A DNA stretch of 64,000 nucleotides from Lichenihabitans sp033947565. Its GTDB lineage: Bacteria > Pseudomonadota > Alphaproteobacteria > Rhizobiales > Beijerinckiaceae. Below the pieces are notes generated by a model. The model was not told where the DNA came from, did not search any database, and worked only from the letters and a program-made list of their open reading frames with translations. The translations under genes were made by a program, and so were the position numbers. Position 1 is the first letter of the stretch, and every line of letters starts with the position of its first letter. This document shows, piece by piece, positions 1 through 9,607 of the stretch. The stretch spans positions 22,013 through 86,012 of the forward strand of contig NZ_JARPVX010000013.1 of the NCBI RefSeq assembly GCF_033947565.1. Direction: 5' to 3'.

Positions 1-117
1 CTCCATCACGAGGCCGACCGGGATGGTGCAGTCCTCAGCCCGCGCAACGCCCGCCGCCGTCAGGCTCCCCAGGACCAGCGCCGTCGCCCCCCAAACCCGT
101 GCCGACCGATCGATCAT
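1..117 (-). CDS. Secreted protein, N-terminal fragment (window edge)
   Basis: Only the first 39 residues lie in the window and no stop is seen; the gene runs off the left edge. It opens MIDRSARVWG and has a hydrophobic stretch ending in GVARA before EDC, a clear Sec signal peptide with a probable cleavage after ARA. The mature start, EDCTIPVGLVME, is like the beginning of periplasmic branched-chain amino acid (Leu/Ile/Val-type) ABC binding proteins, but the fragment is too short for a firm call. It is divergent from the SGNH hydrolase gene, with about 150 bases between the two starts. Confidence 0.5.
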   Translation of the reverse strand, partial: MIDRSARVWGATALVLGSLTAAGVARAEDCTIPVGLVME

Positions 118-270
118 GGTTCCGCCGTTTCCTTTGCCGGAAGGGTCCCCGGGCCGGACCAGCATCGCCAAGAAGCGGCGGCAGATCAACAAAGCTTTAC
201 AAGGGTCGGCTTGCCTCCGGCGAAAGCGCGGGCGAGCATCGCCGGAACGACATATAACTGGGAGGAAGCG

Positions 271-1503
271 ATGCGCCGATCGACTGTGAGGACGGGCCTT
301 GCCGGCCTAGGGCTGGTCCTGGTGCTGGGGGGCGGCACTGCCTTGGCCCAAAGCGCGGCGCCGCATTGGGTCGGCAGTTGGGGCGCGCCGCCGGCTTTCC
401 CGAACGGCCCGGAGGTCACCAACCAGACGATCCGCCAGATCGTCCGGTTGTCGCTCGGTGGCACGTCGGTGCGCATCCGGCTCAGCAACGAGATGGGCAC
501 GGCCCCTCTCGTCATCGGCGCCGCCCATCTGGCAAAACCCGGCGCGACGCCGGGCAGCGTCGACCCTGCCACCGACCGGGCGCTGACCTTCGGCGGCCGA
601 CCTGGCATCACGATCCCGCCCGGTGCGCCCGCGTTGAGCGATCCCGTCGCGATGGATGTGGGCGCGCTCGATAGCCTTGCGATCAGCCTGTACGTGCCGC
701 GCGACACAGGGCCCGCAGCCACCCACCCGCTCGGGCGCGCCACAACCTTTCTGTTCGACGGTAGCGACAGGACCGGGGCCGAAACCCTGCCGGGCGCCGC
801 CACCAGCACCGCGCGGTTCTTCCTCAGCGGCGTCGAGGTCGACGCCCCGGACGCCGGGGCCGTGGTGACGCTGGGCGACTCGATCACCGACGGCTACGGT
901 TCGGCCCTCGACGCCAACCATCGCTGGCCCGACGTGCTGGCCGAGCGTTTCGCCGCCGCTCATGCGGCGGTCGGCGTGGTGGATGCCGGCATCAGCGGCA
1001 ACCGGGTGCTGCACGATCTGCCCGAGGCGCAGTTCGGGCCCGCGGCCCTGGCGCGCTTCGACCGTGACGTGTTGTCGGTGCCGGGAGCCCGCAGCGTGAT
1101 CGTCATGGAATCGATCAACGACATCGGTCACCCGACCAGTGCGGCGCTCGGCGATCAGGCCGTCAGCGCGGCCGACATCACGACCGGGCTGACGCAGATC
1201 GCCGACCGGGCTCATGCGCACGGCCTGAAGGTTTTCGGCGCCACCCTGACCCCCTTCGCCGATACGGTGTTCCCGGGCTATTTCTCGGCCGAGGGCGAGG
1301 CGAAACGGCAGGCCGTCAACGCCTTTATCCGCTCCAACCGCAGCTTCGACGGGGTGATCGACTTCGACACCGTGGTGCGCGACCCGGCACGGCCCGATCA
1401 CCTGCGGGCCGACTTCGACTTCGGCGACCACCTGCACCCCAACGACGCCGGCTACAAGGCCATGGGCGAGGCGGTCGACCTCGCGCTGTTCAAGCGCGAT
1501 TAG
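271..1503 (+). CDS. Secreted SGNH/GDSL-family hydrolase
   Basis: This is a 410-residue esterase/lipase-like hydrolase of the SGNH fold, probably exported. The ATG at 271 is preceded by GGGAGGAAGCG, a good ribosome site, and gives a signal peptide (MRRSTVRTGL then a hydrophobic core to TALAQ); an upstream in-frame start at 211 would bury it. The nucleophile block GDSITDGYG holds Ser204, block II is GISGNR, block III is ESINDIG, and block V is DHLHPND with Asp386 and His389. The roughly 170-residue N-terminal part is typical of the larger secreted GDSL proteins. Its substrate cannot be read from sequence; cell-wall or plant polysaccharide esters are possible. It stands alone, 60 bases before nadE. 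Confidence 0.85.
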   Translation: MRRSTVRTGLAGLGLVLVLGGGTALAQSAAPHWVGSWGAPPAFPNGPEVTNQTIRQIVRLSLGGTSVRIRLSNEMGTAPLVIGAAHLAKPGATPGSVDPATDRALTFGGRPGITIPPGAPALSDPVAMDVGALDSLAISLYVPRDTGPAATHPLGRATTFLFDGSDRTGAETLPGAATSTARFFLSGVEVDAPDAGAVVTLGDSITDGYGSALDANHRWPDVLAERFAAAHAAVGVVDAGISGNRVLHDLPEAQFGPAALARFDRDVLSVPGARSVIVMESINDIGHPTSAALGDQAVSAADITTGLTQIADRAHAHGLKVFGATLTPFADTVFPGYFSAEGEAKRQAVNAFIRSNRSFDGVIDFDTVVRDPARPDHLRADFDFGDHLHPNDAGYKAMGEAVDLALFKRD

Positions 1504-1563
1504 GTCGCGGGACTTGATGGGCCGCCCCTTCCTGCGCCATGTGCAGGGGGAGGAGCGGCCCGC

Positions 1564-3612
<2,049 letters not shown>

Positions 3613-3657
3613 GCGGCGCGTTCAGGCCTCAGTGGCTGGCGGTTGGTTGCCCGATCG

Positions 3658-3933
3658 TCAAGGCGTGGTCTTGCGCCGGCAGGTGAGGCCAGCCGGGGTG
3701 CAAGCGATGCCCGGCGTCGAGCATTGGGCGTGGCCGGCCGTCACGGTGCAGATCACGCAGCCGTTGGTCCATTCGGCACAGGCCGGGTTCTGCTGGCCAT
3801 AAGCCTGCACGGGCATCGCCGTGCCCCGCTTCAGCGGCGCGGCATGGAAGCTGTCGGCCTCAGCCCGGGTGGTGAAGGCGTAAAAGGCCATGAAGGCCAT
3901 CAGGGTGCGAAGCATCATCCTGCCGCTATACAT
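3658..3933 (-). CDS. Small secreted Cys-rich hypothetical protein
   Basis: This 91-residue protein has a short hydrophobic N-terminus (LMAFMAFYAFTTRAEA) that looks like a signal peptide. Six cysteines follow in a compact C-terminal half (PACAEWTNGCVICTV, then CSTPGIACTP and a final Cys), so disulfide bonding in the periplasm is likely. The ATG at 3933 follows GAGG with seven bases of spacing; the internal ATG at 3918 has no better site. I recognise no function. The gene lies tail to tail with nadE. Confidence 0.6.
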   Translation of the reverse strand: MYSGRMMLRTLMAFMAFYAFTTRAEADSFHAAPLKRGTAMPVQAYGQQNPACAEWTNGCVICTVTAGHAQCSTPGIACTPAGLTCRRKTTP

Positions 3934-4195
3934 CAGGTTGCCTCATATGATCGACCACCCTCATTCCGGCCGCAGCGCCAGCGGAGGGCCTCGACCGGGA
4001 AGGCTGGGCGATCCAAGCCGAAGCACACCGATTCCGGGTTAGGCTTTGTCGCCCCGGACTGGGCAACGTCGCGCAGCGTGGGACGTAAGCCTTGCCGGCC
4101 GATTTGCCCCAGCCGAGGAACCTTCCCCGCCCGGCATGCGTCTCCGCGAAGAAGCCGGCGCCGCTCTGGCGCGCCGTCACGAAAGGAACCCCAGC

Positions 4196-4735
4196 ATGGC
4201 ACAGGACAAGATCAGCCAGGTCGCCGACACGGACCCGATGGCGCTGCTCACCCCGTCCGACCTCGGCGACAATGCCACCAAGGCGATCTCGGTTGAGATC
4301 AACAAGCTCGTGGCCGATGCCTTCGCGCTCTACCTGAAGACCAAGAACTTCCATTGGCACATGAGCGGCCCGCATTTCCGCGACTACCACCTGCTGCTCG
4401 ACGAGCATGCGGATCAGATCTTCGCCACCACCGATCCGCTGGCCGAACGCGTCCGCAAGATCGGCGGCAAGACGGTTCGCTCGCTCGGCAATATCAACGC
4501 CCTGACGCGCGTCCAGAACAACGACGCCGAATTCGTGTCGCCGCTCGACATGCTGCGTGAACTCTGCGCCGACAACAAGACGATGGCGCGCAACATGCGC
4601 AAAGCCCACGAAGTGTGCGACGAGCACGACGACGTGGCCACGGCCAGCCTGCTCGAGAACTACATCGACGAAACCGAGCGCCGCACCTGGTTCCTGTTCG
4701 AGGCGGTGCAGAACGCCGACACCACCGGCCATTGA
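4196..4735 (+). CDS. dps: Dps-family DNA-binding ferritin-like protein
   Basis: Dps forms a dodecameric shell that oxidises Fe2+ with hydrogen peroxide, stores iron and protects DNA in starvation or oxidative stress. The 179-residue protein has the ferroxidase signature NFHWHMSGPHFRDYH followed by LLDEHAD, with the first ligand near His53 and the Asp/Glu ligands about 27-31 residues later. The chosen ATG follows AAAGGAA and gives a family-sized protein with a 25-30 residue flexible N-terminal tail; the longer in-frame ORF adds an unlikely Arg/Pro-rich extension. A long hairpin lies just after the stop. Confidence 0.92.
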   Translation: MAQDKISQVADTDPMALLTPSDLGDNATKAISVEINKLVADAFALYLKTKNFHWHMSGPHFRDYHLLLDEHADQIFATTDPLAERVRKIGGKTVRSLGNINALTRVQNNDAEFVSPLDMLRELCADNKTMARNMRKAHEVCDEHDDVATASLLENYIDETERRTWFLFEAVQNADTTGH

Positions 4736-4741
4736 TCGGCC

Positions 4742-4775
4742 GTCGTCGCTTGCTCTTTCGGGAGTGAGCGACGAC
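4742..4775 (+). terminator. Long hairpin between dps and phzF-like gene
   Basis: GTCGTCGCT at 4742-4750 pairs perfectly with AGCGACGAC at 4767-4775, and the stem continues inward through TGCTC/GAGTG with G-U pairs. No T run follows, so this is either a terminator of unusual type or an mRNA 3' stabiliser for dps. Confidence 0.5.
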
Positions 4776-4805
4776 AAGGCGACCCGGACCCGCAAAGGAG
4801 CGACC

Positions 4806-5711
4806 GTGCCGCACCCCTTCCATGTCGTCGACGTGTTCACCGATACGGCTCTCGCGGGCAATCCGTTGGCGGTCGTGCTGGATGCCGGGGATATTCCGGA
4901 CGACCGGGCGCAGGCCATCGCGCGCGAGTTCAACCTGTCCGAAACAGTGTTCGTGGCCGACCCGCGTGATGCCATCAATACGGCGCGCCTGCGCATCTAC
5001 ACACCGACGCGCGAGCTTCCGTTCGCGGGCCATCCGACCGTCGGTGTCGCGGCCTTGCTGGCCGTTCTGCGGGCGCCCGAGATGCTGGCCCGGCAGGATC
5101 TCGCCGTGGTGCTCGAGGAGCGCATTGGCGCCGTCGAGTGTATCGCTCGCTGGGTGAAGGGACGGCTGCAGGCGAGCTTTAGCCTGCCGAAGCTGCCCAA
5201 GACCCTGGGCGAGGCGCCGTCGCCTCGTGTTCTCGCCGAGGCGCTCGGACTCGCCGAAGCCGACATCGGCTTCGATGATCATGTGCCGATGATGATCTCG
5301 GCCGGCGTCGCCTATCATTTCGTGCCGCTGGCGCCGGGCGCCATCGCGCGCCTCCGGCCGCCTGTCGCGCGGTGGCCCGAGATCCTGCCGGCCGGAACCC
5401 CGACCGCGATCTACGCCTATAGCCGCGACGTGGCCGAAGACGGCTCGCATGTCCGGGCCCGGATGTTTGCCGCCGGACTCGGCATTGACGAGGACCCGGC
5501 CACGGGCTCTGCCGTAGCGGCGTTGGCGGGCGCCATCATGGCCTTCGAGGCGCTCCCCGACGGCGACCACACACTGGTGATCGAGCAGGGCTACGAGATG
5601 GGCCGTCCGAGCCGCATCGTGCTCGGGCTCGTGGTCGAGGCTGGGGTGCTGGCTTCGGCGTCGATCGGCGGTGGGGTGGTGCGCATTAGCGAAGGGACGC
5701 TGCACCTGTGA
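4806..5711 (+). CDS. PhzF-family isomerase/epimerase-like protein
   Basis: The 301-residue protein belongs to the PhzF superfamily, whose fold resembles diaminopimelate epimerase and whose members catalyse isomerisations with a catalytic glutamate. Visible marks are the N-terminal VDVFTDTALAGNPLAVV, the Glu motif NLSETVFV, FAGHPTVG, and the C-terminal glycine motif EDPATGSA. The start is GTG at 4806, five bases after a perfect AAGGAG; the longer ORF begins inside dps and is rejected. The stop overlaps the start of the following Nudix gene by four bases (GTGA), so the two are translationally coupled. The substrate is unknown; a phenazine role is not implied. Confidence 0.85.
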   Translation: MPHPFHVVDVFTDTALAGNPLAVVLDAGDIPDDRAQAIAREFNLSETVFVADPRDAINTARLRIYTPTRELPFAGHPTVGVAALLAVLRAPEMLARQDLAVVLEERIGAVECIARWVKGRLQASFSLPKLPKTLGEAPSPRVLAEALGLAEADIGFDDHVPMMISAGVAYHFVPLAPGAIARLRPPVARWPEILPAGTPTAIYAYSRDVAEDGSHVRARMFAAGLGIDEDPATGSAVAALAGAIMAFEALPDGDHTLVIEQGYEMGRPSRIVLGLVVEAGVLASASIGGGVVRISEGTLHL

Positions 5712-6466
5712 GCGGGCATGAGGTGATCGAGGCCGCCGCCGTCACTTGCGACGTGGTGGCGTTCGACTGGCCCTATGCTCGACACGAGGCCGAGGCCATC
5801 GAGGCGAACTGGCTGCGCCGCGTGGCCCGTACGCCGGAAATCTGGAACGGCCGCGTGCTGCTGATGCGGGACGGGACGCTGCAGGCTGGCAGCGCTCGAC
5901 CGGTGTTCCACGGCCGCTGCTTCGAGACCGACTTCAAGACGTTTCTCGGCTGGCGTGACGCGGGCTTTCCTTCTGCAGGCGTGCGCAACGTCTTCTCGAT
6001 GGCGGCGCTCGAGAGCCAGGACGGCGCCTTCATCCTGGGCGAGATGGCGCCCCACACGGCGCCGGCCGGCCAGGTCTACTTCCCGTCCGGCACTCCCGAC
6101 CCGAAGGACGTCAGCCAGGGACGGGTCGACCTCGAGGCGAGTGCCCGGCGCGAACTCGGAGAGGAAACCGGCCTCGATCCGGCGGAACTGACCTGGATCG
6201 ACGGCATGACGCTTGTCACGAGCCCGATCCGCTTGTGCTGCATGAAGCGCGTGGTGTCGCGGCTGCCGGCCGACGTTCTGGTGGCGCAGATCCACAGCTG
6301 GTTGGCCACCGACCCGCAGCCCGAACTGGCCCGCATGCATGTGGTGCGCGGGCCAGCCGACATCACGCCCGCGATGCCGGCCTTTGTGGTGGCTTATCTG
6401 AACCACCGGTTCGCCGCGACGGACCCCGCCGCGGCGTCGCAATGGGATCGGGTCAGATACCCCTGA
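5708..6466 (+). CDS. Nudix hydrolase-like protein coupled to phzF-like gene
   Basis: The protein has 252 residues and starts at a GTG overlapping the upstream stop. The core REUxEExGU half of the Nudix box is present as RRELGEETGL, preceded by FPSGTPDP. The upstream Gly and Glu positions of the canonical box are not matched (the stretch reads SQGRVDLEAS), so the box is diverged. Nudix enzymes cleave nucleoside diphosphates linked to another moiety; the substrate here cannot be told. The tight pairing with a PhzF-like isomerase suggests a shared metabolite. Its last 14 bases overlap the tail of the small gene on the other strand. Confidence 0.75.
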   Translation: MSGHEVIEAAAVTCDVVAFDWPYARHEAEAIEANWLRRVARTPEIWNGRVLLMRDGTLQAGSARPVFHGRCFETDFKTFLGWRDAGFPSAGVRNVFSMAALESQDGAFILGEMAPHTAPAGQVYFPSGTPDPKDVSQGRVDLEASARRELGEETGLDPAELTWIDGMTLVTSPIRLCCMKRVVSRLPADVLVAQIHSWLATDPQPELARMHVVRGPADITPAMPAFVVAYLNHRFAATDPAAASQWDRVRYP

Positions 6467-6602
6467 CCAGCAGCACCACGATGATGATGAGGCCGATGAC
6501 GCCGATGCCGCCGCCCATCAGCGGGCCGCCTGCGCCGTAGCCGTAATAGCCGCCGCCGCCGAACAGCAGCAGGATGAGGATGATCAGCAGGATGACGTTC
6601 AT
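6453..6602 (-). CDS. DUF3309-type 49-residue membrane protein
   Basis: A 49-residue protein begins MNVILLIILILLLFGGGG, continues YYGYGAGGPLMGGG and ends in a second hydrophobic run (IGVIGLIIIVVLLVRGI). Two short membrane segments around a Gly/Tyr-rich turn match the small DUF3309 family, common and often multicopy in Hyphomicrobiales. AAGGGG lies eight bases before the ATG. The function is unknown. It is convergent with the Nudix gene and overlaps its 3' end. Confidence 0.75.
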   Translation of the reverse strand: MNVILLIILILLLFGGGGYYGYGAGGPLMGGGIGVIGLIIIVVLLVRGI

Positions 6603-6739
6603 GGGAGCAGCCCCTTTCGTGGTAAGCCTAAGCTAAACCGCGGCAGCGAGCTTTGTTCCTGCTCGCTGCGTGATCCTGCCGCAGATGTGGCAAAAATGCA
6701 GCATCAAGGAGGCGGGAACGCCCTTCCACCACCTTACGA

Positions 6740-7840
6740 TCAGAACACCCGCTGAACCCAGCCGTGGGGATCGGCGATGGCGCCGCGCTGCAGGTCGGTC
6801 AGCTCGCGCCGCAGCGTTTCCGCGACGGAGTCGTTGGCAAGCCCTTCCAGCATCGCGAAGGAGTTCGCGCCGTCCTCCACCCGTCCCACGGGGGCGATCA
6901 CGGCCGCAGTACCGCAGGCAAAGGCTTCCCGCAGGGTGCCGCTCGCCGCATCGGCGCGCCATTGCTCGATGCTGTAGGGCTCCTCGCGCACCGTCATGCC
7001 CTTGGACCGTGCCAGGGTGATGATGGAGTCGCGCGTGATGCCGGGCAGGATGGTGCCGTTCAGCGGCGGCGTCTGCAACGAGCCGTCGGCGAAGGCGAAA
7101 AACATGTTCATGCCGCCGAGTTCCTCGACCCAGCGCCGCTCGGCCGCGTCCAGGAACACCACCTGGTCGCAGCCCTGGCGCATCGCCTCCGCCTGGGCCG
7201 GCAGGCTCGCGGCATAATTGCCGCCGCATTTGGCCGCCCCGGTGCCGCCCGGCGCGGCGCGCGTGTAATGGCGCGACACCCACACCGAGATCGGCTTGGC
7301 ACCCCCCTTGAAATAGGACCCGACCGGCGAGGCGATGACCATGTACAGGTACTGGCTGGCCGGCTTGACGCCCAGGAATGCCTCGCCGGCGATCATGAAT
7401 GGCCGCAGATACAGGCTGCCGCCCGGTCCGGTCGGGATCCAGGCGCGATCGACGGCCACGAGGCGCTGCACCGATTCGACGAACATCGCTTCCGGCAGTG
7501 CCGGCATGGCAAGCCGGTCGGCCGAGTCGGCGAAGCGCCGGGCATTGGCGTCGGGCCGAAACAATTGCGCGCCGCCGCCCTCGACATGATAGGCCTTCAG
7601 CCCTTCGAAGATCTCCTGCGCGTAATGCAGCACGGCCGCGGCGGGGTCCAACGTGATGGGCTGGCGCGCCTCGACCCTGGCGTCGTGCCAGCCCTGTCCC
7701 TTGGTGTAGCGGATCGTCACCATGTGGTCGGTGAAGACCCGGCCGAAATCCGGGTTGGCCAGCAAAGCCACGCGCTCGGACTCTGCCACGGGGGCAGGGT
7801 GCGGAATGGTGTCGAAGCTGAAGGGGGCGTCGCCGTCCAT
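6740..7840 (-). CDS. ilvE: Branched-chain amino acid aminotransferase
   Basis: IlvE transfers the amino group between glutamate and the 2-keto acids of Leu, Ile and Val, using pyridoxal phosphate. The 366-residue length and motifs are those of the longer (class II, eukaryotic-like) type: FEGLKAYHVEGG near residue 74, RPFMIAGEAFLGVKPA, the Lys-bearing GAAKCGGNYAASLPAQAE and EELGGMNMFFAFADG. The ATG follows GAGGAGGACACCCCC, a strong ribosome site, and a promoter-like sequence lies about 60 bases upstream. It is unlinked from the ilv cluster at 27-32 kb but serves the same pathway. Confidence 0.95.
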   Translation of the reverse strand: MDGDAPFSFDTIPHPAPVAESERVALLANPDFGRVFTDHMVTIRYTKGQGWHDARVEARQPITLDPAAAVLHYAQEIFEGLKAYHVEGGGAQLFRPDANARRFADSADRLAMPALPEAMFVESVQRLVAVDRAWIPTGPGGSLYLRPFMIAGEAFLGVKPASQYLYMVIASPVGSYFKGGAKPISVWVSRHYTRAAPGGTGAAKCGGNYAASLPAQAEAMRQGCDQVVFLDAAERRWVEELGGMNMFFAFADGSLQTPPLNGTILPGITRDSIITLARSKGMTVREEPYSIEQWRADAASGTLREAFACGTAAVIAPVGRVEDGANSFAMLEGLANDSVAETLRRELTDLQRGAIADPHGWVQRVF

Positions 7841-7897
7841 GGGGGTGTCCTCCTCTTCGGTGCGGCCGAAGTCTGTTTAAAAGGTCAGTGTTGCTGA

Positions 7898-7926
7898 CTT
7901 ATACCGCATCGATGTCGGGCGTCCAA
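7898..7926 (-). promoter_or_regulatory. Sigma-70-type promoter for ilvE
   Basis: On the minus strand TTGGAC (7921-7926) and TATAAG (7898-7903) are exactly 17 bases apart. That predicts a transcript start near 7891 and a leader of about 50 bases for ilvE. A small stem (GTCAG/CTGAC) lies at the start of that leader. Confidence 0.55.
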
Positions 7927-7951
7927 CACCGATGCGCCGCGGGGAAGGATG

Positions 7952-8392
7952 TCAGCCGGTGGCTGGCCTGTCACCCCGGCGGGAGCGGAACGGCCAGTCG
8001 ATGACGCCGGCGCAGAATAAGGCCCACCACACGAAGACGGGTTGGAACAACAAACGCGGGCCATGATACCACCAGCCGCTCGGCAGTTGAGGCACCGCCA
8101 CATGGTCGAAGGCGTGCTTCAGGTTGGCCGGGTAGACGCAGACCGCGTAGAGCGCCAGCATCACCCCGGCGAGCCAGCGGGTGCGCGGCACCACGAGGCC
8201 GATGGCGCCCGCGATCTCGCAGACGCCGGTCAGGATCACCACCAGCCGGGGCGCCGGCACCCACGCCGGCATGATGGGCAGGAACGGGTCCGGCGTCGCG
8301 ACGTGGATCAGGCCGAACACGAGATAGATCGCCGCCATCAGGATCAGCAGGATGCGGCGGGCGGTGGCATGCGGCAGCGCATCGAGGGGCAT
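7952..8392 (-). CDS. DoxX-like four-helix membrane protein
   Basis: The 146-residue protein has four hydrophobic segments and the small-membrane-protein pattern of the DoxX/MauE-like group: RILLILMAAIYLVFGLIHV, a second segment around LVVILTGVCEIAGAIGLV with the family's Glu, then LAGVMLALYAVCVYPANLKHA and a last helix around VFVWWALFCAGVIDW. I chose the ATG at 8392 because the upstream extension is low-complexity and antisense to the SDR gene; no strong ribosome site is visible. The family is linked to quinone or thiol redox balance in some bacteria, but nothing here fixes the role. Confidence 0.7.
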   Translation of the reverse strand: MPLDALPHATARRILLILMAAIYLVFGLIHVATPDPFLPIMPAWVPAPRLVVILTGVCEIAGAIGLVVPRTRWLAGVMLALYAVCVYPANLKHAFDHVAVPQLPSGWWYHGPRLLFQPVFVWWALFCAGVIDWPFRSRRGDRPATG

Positions 8393-8480
8393 GGATGGGG
8401 TCCAGGTCTCGCTTCGGACGGAGCGGACCCTAGGTCTTGAACACTGGCCAGCGGTCCGGCCCGTCCAACGAGATAGAGCA

Positions 8481-9329
8481 ATGGCATCCTCAGCAACACC
8501 CGTCTGGTTCATTTCCGGTTGTTCGACCGGGTTTGGCCGTGAACTCGCCAAGCTCGTCGCGGCACGCGGCTGGGCGACCGTCGTGACGGCGCGCGACAAG
8601 AGCCGCGTGGCCGACCTCGCCGAAGGCAACAGCCAGGTGCTGCCACTCGCCCTCGACGTCACCGACGCCAAGGCCGTCACGGCGGCCGTGGCGGCCGCGG
8701 AAGAGCGCTTCGGCGCCATCGACGTCCTGGTCAACAATGCGGGCTACGGCTATCAGGCCTCCGTCGAGGAAGGCGAGGACAGCGAGATCCGCGCCCAGTT
8801 CGAGGCCAATGTGTTCGGCCTGTTCGCGCTCACGCGCGCCGTGCTGCCCGGCATGCGGGCCCGGCGTCGCGGTCACATCATCAACATCACCTCGGTGGCG
8901 GGCTTCGTCGGGTTCCCGGGCTCGGGCTATTACGCGGCCAGCAAGCATGCGGTCGAGGGCTGGTCGGACGCGCTGGCGGCCGAAGGCGCACCGCTCGGCA
9001 TCAAGGTGACCTGCGTCGAGCCGGGCCCGTTCCGCACCGACTGGGCCGGGCGCTCGCTGAAGCAGACCCCCAATCGGATCGCCGACTACGCCGAAACCGC
9101 GGGCTCCCGCTTGAAGATGACCGCCGACATCAGCGGCAAGCAGGCCGGTGATCCGGTGCGGGCCGGCGAAGCGATGATCGCGCTCGTCGACAACCCCAAC
9201 CCACCCCGCCACCTGGTGCTCGGCCTGTGGGGACACGATGCGGTGGTGAAGAAGCTCAAGGAACGCCTCGACGAGGTGTCCGGCTTGCGCGATACGGCGC
9301 TCGCGACCGACTATCCGAAGGATCGATAA
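8481..9329 (+). CDS. Short-chain dehydrogenase/reductase
   Basis: This 282-residue classical SDR has the nucleotide motif as GCSTGFGRELA rather than TGxxxGxG, which is common in the retinol-dehydrogenase-like subgroup. It also has VNNAGYG, the catalytic Ser in NITSVAG and YYAASKHAVEG with Tyr and Lys. The longer ORF start is inside the divergent DoxX gene; the ATG at 8481 gives the normal SDR N-terminus. The substrate is unknown. The gene is divergent from the DoxX-like gene, so the 88 bases between them should hold both promoters. Confidence 0.85.
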   Translation: MASSATPVWFISGCSTGFGRELAKLVAARGWATVVTARDKSRVADLAEGNSQVLPLALDVTDAKAVTAAVAAAEERFGAIDVLVNNAGYGYQASVEEGEDSEIRAQFEANVFGLFALTRAVLPGMRARRRGHIINITSVAGFVGFPGSGYYAASKHAVEGWSDALAAEGAPLGIKVTCVEPGPFRTDWAGRSLKQTPNRIADYAETAGSRLKMTADISGKQAGDPVRAGEAMIALVDNPNPPRHLVLGLWGHDAVVKKLKERLDEVSGLRDTALATDYPKDR

Positions 9330-9607
9330 CCGGGGACAGGACGGCAGCCCGGCGGCTTCCGCGCGATCGGCGCTGGCCCTCGGGGCCGGCCCGGCTTAGA
9401 ACACCCGGGCTGGCCTCGCGCCGGTGGACCTTCGCAACATAAGCGGGGCCTTGAACAATCGAGGAGCCGCGAACGGGAGGCCAGGGTGGATCGCAGGACG
9501 GACACGGACCATCGGGTCCGGACAGGCGCGACGTGGCGTGCCCCGGCCGAACGGTTTGGTTCGGCCGTGCCGTTGTCGGGCCGATCCTGATCAGCCCGGC
9601 CGTTCCC

